A stretch of DNA of 64,000 bases from the NCBI GenBank assembly GCA_036571765.1, contig BROE01000019.1, forward strand, positions 1,725,367 to 1,789,366, written 5' to 3'. The stretch's first letter is position 1. Each line of letters starts with the position of its first letter. The DNA is from Plecoglossus altivelis. Lineage: Eukaryota > Chordata > Actinopteri > Osmeriformes > Plecoglossidae. The position numbers were made by a program, and so were the translations under genes. The notes under the pieces were generated by a model. It was not told the origin of the DNA and ran no database searches. It saw only the letters and a program-made list of their open reading frames with translations. Shown piece after piece: positions 41,101-53,100 of the stretch.

Positions 41101-44100
41101 CGCGGTCCATGAGGGAGGCTGTCCTTAACTCACCTGGGTTCACACACACACACACACACACACAAACTGGGTCAATCAATATCAGCTGTGTTTTACGGCG
41201 CCTGATCACTGAGGTGTGATGTCACATATTCCTTGGTGTGTGTGACTGTGTGTGTGTATACCAGTGTTGGCATCCATAAAGAAGTCCTCCACTCCAATCC
41301 CAAACAGCGAGAACTGGATCTCAGCGCTAGAACCAGAATCCGCATCAGTAGCCCCCACGGTCAAGACCCCTTTATTAGGAGGAGAATCTTCAGGGAAGGA
41401 CATGCTGTACACCGCCTGGCACACAAAGGCACATTGCAAACTGTAATGAAATATGGCTCCACACCGAGAAACTGTTCAATTAAACACGTATCACTGCCCC
41501 GTGCAGGGCAGGTTCCCTCTGGCTTAAACATGCAGTTGGCGGTGTCACCACCAAACCCTAACCCAGCTTCAGGCACACCCATCCAGCTCTTGTTCCAGAC
41601 CTGCTTTCCTGTCACACACTCAATTGAGCCCCTAACACTGTGAGAAACTAGCCACTGGTCTAGTCTAGTCACTGGTCTGGTCTAGTCTACCACTCACACC
41701 CACAAACATAGCCTCTGTACAACCTTTTGCAGTCTGGCAAAAGAAAGCTTTTTGTCTTTTCTAATGTATCCTAAAGGCTTGCATCAGGTCCTCCTCCTGA
41801 CAGTTTTTTTAATATATTTTTTTAAACAGTTTTCCTGTTTCTGCTGCCATGGCTAATTACTTCTCTCTCTCTTTCTCTCCACCCCTCCTCCCTCTCTCTC
41901 TCTCTCTCTCTCTCTGTCCTTGTCTCTCAATCTCCCTTACTCTCCACAGCTTTCACTCACTATCTTTCTGTTCCTTGTTCTCCCCCTTTTAAGTCTCTCT
42001 CCGTGGCTGTCTGTCTGTTTCCTTCTATCCATGTCCTTACTCTTTTCTCTCACTCCATCTCTCTCTTTCTTCCGGTGCTGATCTCATTCTAATTGTGCTT
42101 TTGTCAGCCCAGATTGAACCCTGACCCCTGACCTGGTTACAGATGGGGCTGTTGTCGTTGGCGTCCATGACGGTGACCTCCACGGCGGTACGGGTGACGT
42201 ACAGGCCGTCGCTGGCCGTGATGTTGAGCAGGTACCAGTCCTGCTGTTCCCTGTCCAGCTGGCCGTTCACAAACACTTTCCACTCCCCCTGAATGGGGGC
42301 CAGAGCAAACACCCCCCGTGGGTTACCCCCTGAAGAGGAGGGAGAGGGGCGGAGAAGGGGAGAAAGTTATAGAGAGAGACACATAGAGTGACTGACTCAA
42401 AAATATATTTAGTGGCAAGTCAAAACCGCCAGTTATCCACCAGTCACGTCACGACAGAGAGAAAGAGAGGAAAGACGGACCGTGGCCTAGTCTTATAAAA
42501 CAAAACTGTGATGTCAAGCCGATCAGTCAAGATGCCGATCCTAGACTGCTAGATACCGCATGATGTGACAGCTGACCGCGTCTCACCAGTGATGTGATAG
42601 CTGACCAGTCGACTCTGCTCCGAGCTGTCCCCATCCTTCGTGCTCAGAAGAGTCACCACCTCACCAACCGGATCACTTTCCCGCACTGCTCCCCGATAGA
42701 ATTCTCTCTCGAAGCGCGGTGGATTGTCGTTGATGTCTGCCACAGTGACGGTAACCACAGCGCTGGAGGAGAGAGAGAACAGCTCGCCCAGGTCGGACGC
42801 CACCACGACAAAGGTGTAGCTGGGGCAGTCCTCGTGATCCAGGGGGCCTGTGGTGGTGATCCAGCCCGTCTTGCTGTCGATGGCGAACACGGCGCCCGTG
42901 TTGGTGGAGCGGCTCAGGCTGGCAGCCATGCCTCCGGAGGCCTGGTCGGCTCTGGAGTCCTGGTTCTGGTTGAGCGACGGTCCGATGCTGTATGTGACCT
43001 AGTTGGGTCGCACGGAGTGGCCAGAGTGAAAATAGAGGTTATAGACAATGATATCTCACAACAATCAAACTAGGACTATTAACAATAACCAATTGTAATC
43101 CTCATTTAAATAAGCTGACCTGTCCATTGGATCCCCAGTCTGGGTCCAGAGCCCGTACTTGCACAACCCTAGTGCCCACCGGCATGCCCTCCATCACCAT
43201 GGCAACGTAGGAGCTGGTCTCGAAGGATGGCTTGTTATCATTCACATCCAGAATCTGTAGTCAGATAGCACAGAGACATCTGAGAACTGAGCCTCTGTGT
43301 CTCAAATGAAATGTCAAAAAAAGCGTTGTACAAAGGAGTAGTCTACGCTGAAGTGTGTCATACCGTATTGTCTTTTAGTGTAATGAATTGGACTATTGGA
43401 ATTCGTGACTACGGGTCAGGAATTACTGATTAGACACGGAATCTAAAAGAGCCAGCTCTGATTGGTTCATCAAAGGAGATGATGACATTCAAGTAATTCT
43501 TGTGGATGGATGTGGAAGACTTATGAAAATGTACACGTTCTTTCATTCCTTCTTCATTACGTTCATTAGTCCATAATACAACCGTCTCCTGTGTATTGTA
43601 CAATTGTTTTCAACTATTTATAGAACTAACTTCTACTGTCTGACTGTGTGTCCTTTGTGTCGAATGTTTGGATGAATGGCTTTTATGCATTTGTTTATCC
43701 ACTTTAGGGTATGGTCAATAGTTGATTTAGGTTCTGTCTAACCTTGGCTCACTGTAGGTGGTGGCCCCAGAGAAAAGGAAGATCTAATCTTGCTCCATGC
43801 CAGATGAGTTATCGACTTCCTCGGTATTAAAATTCCCTGACTATCCTTTTACAATAAGGATGTTCTCAGGCTTGTTGCGAAATCATTTGCAAACCACCAT
43901 ACGTCTCTGGCTATTTATTTTAATTAATAAAAATGAATCTTGTGTAAATTAATGGATCAATATATAAATGAATACTTTCAGATAAATTTACACGAAAACC
44001 TTTGCTTGATGTTAAATTCCTTCCTTCCTTCCTACCTTCCTGCCTGCCTGCCTGCCTACCTTCCTTATTTCTATGATAAACACATTTCCCAGAGCAGGTG

Positions 44101-47100
44101 CACTCGGAGTCAGACATCACACCAACCTTGACCTCAACGTCCACTGTGGAAATGGCCTCGATCAGGTCTCGGCGTGTAGTGGCCATAACCTTGAATCGGA
44201 AGATGCTGACCATTTCGTAGTCCAGCGCCATGACTAGGCGGATAAGGCCTGTCTCGCGATCCACCAGGAATGTCCCCCCCGAGTTGCTCTCGGTGGTCTC
44301 CCCCCCTACCCCGGTGAAGGAGCCTGTCTGGCCAGGTCCCAGGTAGACGGAGCCCAGGGCCGTGCCCACGGGAGTGTCCTCAGGGATGGTGAAGGAGTAC
44401 TGGGGCTGGGTGAAGGAGGGCACAAAGGCATCCGGGGGCAGGACGTGGATGAAGGCTGACACCAGGGAGTGTTTGACGGGTGTGCCGCGGTCTGTAGCTT
44501 TGACAAAGAAGGACAGGATGGTGCCCTGGAGGTGGTCTACGCTGCCTTTGGTCACCATCCACCCGCTGTCCGGCTCCACCTAGTGGTGGGGAACGTCAGA
44601 CAAGTATCCGTGCAATAAACATTCAAAATGTCCCAAGTTGTGAAATTGCAAAACGTATGAACGCTTCAATCTAGTTTCGCACCCGTAGATACTACAGATC
44701 CATTAATAACAGAAAAACATGAAACAAGAGACGTTCAGTGTCTATAAAGTTCAATTCAAACCTCCAGGACGTCGACCAGGGGAAGACGTGCCTCACTGTA
44801 GAGTGAGTAGCTGACCCTTCCATTGGGGCCGGCATCCAGATCAGTGGCCTGGATCTGGGTGACGAGCGAGCCCTTGGCCACGTCTGACTTAATACTCATC
44901 CGGTACTCCACCGCCCGGAAACGTGGCGCATTGTCGTTTTCGTCAGCCAGGACGACGCGCACAGTACAAAAGGAGGCACGTCCTGGAAGAAAATGAGCAT
45001 ACACTTTTCTGTTCTATTTCTTCTTGGGTTTTTTTAGGAATTCAATGGAGAATTGGTGACTTTATGATTTTGGGTAAAGAGTGCCAAAATATTCGGAGCT
45101 TCCGATGATACTTTATCTCTTCATGCTGCTCAGAAGCACAGAGCTATTACAGCTACGAGTACACCTTCAAATCATCTTTAAGACTAGGATTTAAAAACAC
45201 ACTGAATGCGAATCCTCCTAATATGCCTCTCATTCACACTGAATGTAGACGCCGACACGCCGACGGTGTTGGTGATGGTGAACTGAACTTACCTCCACCA
45301 TCTAGAGCCATGATGGTCAAAACTATGTCCTTGTTGAGTGGATTCTCCCGATCCAGTTTCTGGGCAGTGGTGATAAGTCCTTCTGGGTTTATGCTGAACT
45401 GAGTCTTACCAAGGTCGTTGATGAAGGAGTAGGCGATCTGACCAAATAAGCCCAAGTCTTCATCTGTTGCTCGCACCTGAAGTTGTGAATGGCACTGTTT
45501 ACATGACAGCAAATCTACAAAGGGTGGGTTATGTGCAGAATTTGGATGCTGTAGCAAAATATGGGCTTGTCATGGTGCGTAATTAATGGTGGGCCTGGGT
45601 TTCCTACCTGTATGACCTTTGATCCTGCGGGGGCGTTCTCTCGGACCTCAGCCAGGTAGAACCGCTGGCTGAACACAGGGCTGTACAGGTTGGCACCCAG
45701 CACACGCACATTTACCTGGGAACCATCATAGTCATCACCACTACCATAATCACCATGAACATCAGTGTCATCCTAAACCTACCACACCGCAACCCATATG
45801 TGGCAGAAGCAATGTCACCACCAACACCATCAGTTTCATTTGAACTAATTGCCCCTATCACTGCCCTCATCATCATTCTTCAGCATTTAGATCATTCATC
45901 AATCACTTACATTTCTTCATTTCGCGACTGACAAACTGTGATCATCAGAAGTCACGTGTATTCGTCTATCCGCATGACAGAATGTGTTCTCTACATTGTC
46001 CTCCAAACAGGAGGAGAGGTCAGCCACAATGAGGCAACCCGAGGCCAAGTCCATGTGCTACCCAAATGTCTGGAGAGGAGAGAGATCTGTTCTTCCTGTT
46101 GTTATTTGGGTTCTTTGCACTAAAGGGTCCCATGTGAGCACAGGGAGATCACGCAAATCCAAAACCAAAAAGCCCGGGAGAGAACCGAACAGTGCTCCAA
46201 GCAGGAATTGAACCCAAACCCTTCTTGCTGTGAGTCGACCGCGCAAGGCCACAGTTACAACCGTTGTCATTCACCCTTCTAATGATCATCATCATCACTG
46301 TTGTAATTGGTGAGGCAGCCTACCTGTGCTGTGTTGGTGAAAACCCCATCTGACACAGACACATTGAGGCTGTAAGATCCCTTCATGCCCTGCCTGCGCT
46401 GGTTGGACAGAGTGATCACCCCCGTTTCTGCGTCCATCCCAAACGTCATCTTCTCGTCTCCAGACAGGATGCTGTACCTACAGCCAGACAAACAGGAATG
46501 ATAGAAGATGAGCTACAGGGCCACTTAACAGTAGAACCACCAACATTCACCAATATCCCCTAGAAACGCCAAGAGGGTCATCTTCACCCCCTACCGCAAC
46601 AGCCCCAGCCATTATGAAAGATGTAATTTCCTGAAAAAGTCAAATGAATTCATTTAGCTCCGGTATAGGATATGCCAATTCTCTATCATGTCAATATCTA
46701 TTTATCAACATATTTATATATTTATTTATCTATCATATCTATCTTGTCAAAAGACAACAATGGCCGCAACATTATGCAGCACTTGGTTTCTACGAGGGGA
46801 AAAAATTACTCGATTGGTGGATTAATGTATAAACGATCAAAACAAATAATAATTATACAATTTCATCCTACATGCTCAATCATTCTCTAGATGATTAGGA
46901 ACCAAATTTGAGGAAAAGTCACGAACTGAGAGAAGTTTTTATTAAAGTTACGTGCATTTGAAAATGACTGGGTGTTAAAGTCCCACTGACTATAACGTTA
47001 TGAACAGTCAGGGGAGGAACTAGCCTGTCCTTTTGTTCACCTCAGCTTGTCGGCATCACAGATATCCGCGTCCGACGCCTGAACACAGGTCACAAAGTGC

Positions 47101-50100
47101 CTCCGGGGCGCCAATTCACTTATGTACGCATCATATGTTCCCTGGCTGAAAACGGGCGGGTTGTCATTGGTGTCGGTGAGCATCACCGTGGCGGTGACGT
47201 CGCTGCTAAGGGGGGGCTCCCCTTGGTCGGTTGTCCGGATAATGAAGTTGTAGCGTTGGGTGACCTCGTAGTCCAGCATGCGCGCAGTGAGGACCAAGCC
47301 ACTGCTGCTGTCTACGTGGAAGTAGTCTGTGCTGTTGAAGACATCTGACAGGATCTGGTAGCTCACCGCTGCATTCATCTCTGAGTCTTGGTCCAGAGCT
47401 AGCACCTGGACACACAGGAAGGTCATCAAGGTTAGGTTTGAACCGGATTTAGATTTGGGTTAGTAGACTAGGGTTAGTCTAGGATTAGACTAGGATTAGA
47501 TTTGGGTTATACTCTCTTACGTGCTATCACTCTCACACACACCTGCAGCACAGCTGTTCCAATCATGGAGTTCTCAGCCAGCGTGGCAGCATACGCAGAG
47601 TTCTGAAATAGCGGCGGGTTGTCGTTGACGTCCAGCACGGCAATGTCCACGTCCACCTCTGACCGAGCTCCTGTCAGAGTGTCCGTTGCCTTCACCGTCA
47701 GCCGGTAGTACTGCGTGCTTTCATAGTCCAGCGGGTACACCACCCGGATGACCCCCGTGTCGAAGCCAATGTCAAACTGCAGCGATGGGTCGCCCTCCAT
47801 AATGGTGTAGATGACGGTCTGGCCCTCAGGGCTGGTGGCGTTGATGCAGAGGACGGCCATGCCCAATGCCACATCTTCCCTGACCGTGATGCCGTAGAAG
47901 GGCTTGTCGAAGACGGGCATGGCTTTGTTGACGATGGTGATTGGTACCTCCACCTCACTGGACAGGGAGGGGGAGCCTCCATCCTGGGCCACCACCACCA
48001 CCTTGTACTCTGCGTTGGATAGGTCCACCTCAAATGACCTCCTCAGGCTTAGCTGACCAGTCTGGGGATTCACCTATGGGTTGGAGGGGCTAAAACATTC
48101 AATGGTGCAGCACTGCACAAAAGTCTTATGTTTGCTTTGTATTTTCATTGTATTAGATCTTCATTTACATTGTTGTTCCACCCTTAGGACAGGGGGAATT
48201 GCAAAATGTGGAGAGCACAAGGGTTAAGACCAAGACTCATCTACCTCAAAATTCTTGTGTTCCTCCTTGAGGCTGTAGGTCACCGCCCCGTTGAGGCCTG
48301 TGTCCTTGTCGGTGGCTGTCACCCTGAAGATGGCCGACCCTGGGTCCGCCTCCACCTGCACCGCAGCGTAGTACGGCAGGTTGACAAACTCCGGGGAGCT
48401 GTCGTTCACATCCTCCACCTGCAGAGGGAGTCACTGGTTAGAGAGCAAAAGACAGTGAAAGAGAGAGACTGTAGTTTTGACAAAGGGAGTTGAGGACTTC
48501 CAATGAGACTTCCGATTGAATTCCTCCAAGATAAACATACAAAGACACACCTCCCAAAACTGACATGCCATTCCATACCTGCACCTGAACCATAACCCTA
48601 GCAACCCTCAGGCGGTCGTACTCGCGGCTGGCCTCGACAACCAGCTCATAGCTCTCCTGCTCCTCGCGGTCGAAGGGAACCCCCGCCGTTATGACCACGC
48701 CAGACGTGGGTCGGACCACAAAGCGGCCGCCAGAGTTGAGCAGCACGTATTTCAGTGGCTCGTTGAGGCGGTGTCCGATGGCATTGACCACGGTGACCAC
48801 GGTGATGTTGGAGCTGTTCTCTGGGATGGAGGCAGAGTAGAAGGGGCGGGTGAAGAGCAAGCCGCTGTCCATGGCCTCTCGGACCAACACGGTGACCAGC
48901 GCTGTGCTGGAGAAACGCCCGTCCCACACCTGGAGAGCACACGGCAATGTTTCGCAGCTGGTTACGCAGCTTTACGTCGGTACGCATATTCAAATCTAGG
49001 ACTGCTACAGACAGGATATCTTGTGATGTGGACCCACAGATGGGTGTTTTGCCCAGTCTGGAGTGCACTGTTGAGCAAAAAGTTTAATTCATCAAATGGA
49101 AGCCTTAACCCTTACAGCCAGCCAAATGGTCACCTTGACGTTGAAGCGGTAGCGGTCTTTGAGGAGGTTGCGGTTGGTGATGGTCAGGATGCCACTGGAG
49201 CGGTCCATGGAGAAGTACTCTAGGTTGCTGTCTGCAAGCGAGTACACCAGGCCAGAGCTGGCCCCCGGGTCAGGGTTGGCCCTGGGGTCGGAGGTCAGAT
49301 CGGGGTCGGAAGCCTGTAGTCTCAGAACCTCCACCCCCAGGTAGGTGGGCAGCAGTAGGACAGTCTCGTAGGCCTCCAGGGAGAACTTGGGAGGAGAGTC
49401 GTTGATGTTCAGCACCTGCGCAAGTGACAGAAGGATAAGAACGGCTCTGATTAGATCACAGTTTGCATGACGATCGAAATGTTGTTCAGTGAACCGACTG
49501 TTCAACAGAAGGTGAACTTAACATAAATAATGCAAACAACATGAATGAGGCCACAATGGAGGCAAATCCTGTTTTTTACAGTTATGTCGGCAGCTGCGCG
49601 TGTGCTTGTTTGTGTGTGTGTACCTTAATGAAAACCTCCGCAGGGTTGTCCGCAGTCCTCTGTGGTTGCCCACTGTCCCTGACTTGGACCCTGAAGGAAA
49701 ACTGCGAGAAGGTCTCGTAGTCCAGAGAAGAGATGGTTCTGCAGGAACACTCACAGTCACTGACCCCCATCTAACACGTGGATTTACCAACGCTTGAATC
49801 AACACACATCTCCAAAAATGGTGGCTTGCTCAGGCCCCTCCCTCACCTGATGGAGCCGGTCCCAGAGTCCACACTGAAGAAGAGGCGAGCGGTGTCCTCG
49901 ATGATCTGGAAGACCAACAGGGCGTTGTGGTTGCGGTCGCGGTCAGAGGCCTGGATGACCAGAGGGTTGCCCTCCTCCCCCAGGACCACACTGTTGACAG
50001 GGGCAGCCTCGCTTATCACACCCACGTACCTGAAGGAAGAGGAGAAGCCACTAAAAGATGATGGCGCAAAGTTGCAAAGATACACTCAAGCACCACCAGG

Positions 50101-53100
50101 GAGATAACGAGAGCCTTCTCAGAACTATTCTCTATTTAGGCTTGTAGGACAAACCACATTCTTGAAATGACTGTCATTCAAAAGTAAATACATCAATAGC
50201 TAATCAATTCCTTTTGTGCTTTAGTTGAAAGAAAAAACGAAACATTTTCATATGAGACAGAACAGTCTACAACAACAGCACCCCTGAAACTGAAGTTTGA
50301 AACCTAGTCCTGGCCTCAGGATTTCCTGGAATGGTGGAAGAGGTCCAGCTTACCTGGTCTGCTGGAAAACAGGCGGGCTGTCATTCTGGTCTGCCACCTG
50401 GACACTGATACTGGCACTGGCCTCCATCCCAGCCATGCTCCGGGCCCGCACCATTACAGAGTAGGACGCAGCCCGCTGACACACACACACACACATACAT
50501 GCAAATACACACACATGCAAACACACAGACACACATATACTCACGCAGACATTAACAGATACACACGCACATGTGTACATAGACGCACACAGATATACAT
50601 ACACACGCAGACCAGTGAACACATACATACACATATACACAAATGCGCATGTACAGACACACAAGAACACACACGTACACGTGACTTTATAGAAAAGCAG
50701 ATAGAGATGAATGCAGAGGCTCTGTCGACCATTAAGTATGAATTAACTGTAATTTCCTGTTGTACAGTCTACTCTCCAGTGTGGATTAAACAGTCATCTT
50801 CATTCATGTCCATGCACCCAGATGTCTTTAAGTTGCCTGTTTTAATTAGCCTGTTCATCATTTTTCCAATTACACGTTCAAAATCTAAATTGCTAAATCT
50901 CTTCCCGCGGAAAATGAATCTCATCAATTCCATCCCACCCGTTTCGCAAATACACTTGTCATTTGTGGACTTCTGTTTTGTTTATGTTTTGTATCGTGTT
51001 TGATTCAGGATATATCGATTTACTTGTAAACAAACAAACAAAACACTACAATGGAAAATCCTGTTATCTCTGAACAAGCAGAGAGGATTAAGAAGTGTAA
51101 CAGGTTTGGAGGTTTCTTGAATTAGTCTTCTTATAACCCAGAGTATTAGTTGCCAGTAGATTTACAGAATGTTGACATTTGTGGTACACTTGTCTAATCA
51201 CACACATAATCTAACTATAAAACAAGATGAATGTGTATCCAAATACATAGTAAAAACGCATCAGTAGACACACCTCAAAGTCAAATCTTTTGCGTGTGGT
51301 GATGACACCTGTGTGGCGGTTGATCGTGAACTGGCGCTCCTCGTTGCCCCCTGTGATGTCATACACCAGAGCTGAGCGGCTGAGGGCGGTGATGGTCGTC
51401 ACGTAAGTTCCTGGTGCCAAGTTCTCCATCACCTTCATTGTGACATTTCGCCATCAAGAAACCAGGTCATACTATACTGTATACTGATATGTATCTGTCC
51501 ATCCATCTATCAATCTTAACCATCTACCATCCATCTACCATCCGCTTAATCATTTAACCATCCATCTATATATTTGTCCAACTATCCATCCATCCAGCCT
51601 TCCCTCCCTCCCTCCCTCCCTCCCACCCCTCCCCTCACCTCAGCCTGGTACTCTCTCTGGATGAACTTGGGCAGGGAGAGGTCAGAGAGGGTGAGTGAGA
51701 TGCGCACCGTGGCGGTGGCTGACAGCGGGGGAGTACCGGCATCGCTGACACACACGGTGAGGATGTAGTAACCCACGGAGCTTAGGTCCAGCTCCCGGGC
51801 TATGGAGATGAGGCCCATGGTGTTGTCTATGCTGAACACACCGCCAGAGTTCCCTGAGGGGTGGAGGGGAGGGGAGGGGGGTGGGCAGTCAGTCAGACGG
51901 AGAGTCAGAGAGAGAGAGCACATGTCAGAAAGATCGGCAGGGAGGCAGGCAATTAGACTGGCAGGCAAACTGACTGACTAGAAAGCACAGTATAGAACAT
52001 GAACTCTGCCTAGAGAAATCAGCGCAGCAGGGACAGACTCTGCCCACTGCAGCCTGCACCTGAGACCCACAGCCAACAGCCCAGCTGCAAACCTCAAACA
52101 TGTCACACATTTACAGTAAATGCTTCATGTCCCGTAATATTAAAAGCAAAATGTAAATCCCAAGGAAATGCTCTACATGATGCTCCAGCCAGACTGTCCC
52201 AGGCAGAACCCTCTACCTGCTTCTATAGAATAGACGAGTTGGCCATTGACGCCGGTGTCTCGATCCAGGGCTGTGACCTGGAGGACGGAGGTCCCGGGGC
52301 CTGACGACTCGTAGGCCACGGCGTCATACACGGTGCTGGTGAAGTAGGGGATGTTGTCGTTGGAGTCCTCCACCGCCACCAGGATACGGGCCAGGTCCCT
52401 GTTGAAGGGGAACTCCTGGTCTTTTACCTGTGGCGGGGTTGGGGAGAGGGGGGGGGGGAGTATGGGAGAGGGGGGAAAAGGGGAGAGGGAGAAAGATGCT
52501 TTTTATTTCTCTCACACAAATGTCTTTTGTCCTTGACTCCCAAATACGCTTGCTAGCATCTTATTTCCTCTTTGTCTTCCTCCCTCTCTCTCCTATCTTC
52601 TACCTAATCTCACATTCTCTTCCTTTCCTGCCAGGCCTTCTCCCTCTTTCTAACACTAACATCCCTCCCTCTTCCCTCCCCAATCTTCTCTACTTCTCAC
52701 TTTCTCTCCCTTGCCACCCAACCTCCCCAAGGAGCCCCTCCTTCCTCCTTGCTTCCCTCCCTCAGAACCTTCCATCCCCCTACCCCCCTCAGACCATCGT
52801 CAGGCCCTGGGGCCTCCTCATTCCCCTTCCTGCTGTCCCTCTCTCACCATGATAGTGAGTATGTGCTGGGTGCGGGCTTCGTAGTCCAGACGGTCAGCAG
52901 TGTAGACCACGCCGGTCCCGGGGCTGACCCTGAACAGCCTCATGCTGGCCGGGTCCACGCTGCTGTGGACAGAGTAGCTGAGCCTCGCCCGCTCGTCCCC
53001 GTCCGTCGCTCGGACCTGAAGGAGCTCCGTGTCGGCGGGCGTATCTTCTGACACGCTGAGGTCATAGGTGGGCTGGGAGAATACTGGGGGGTTGTCGTTG

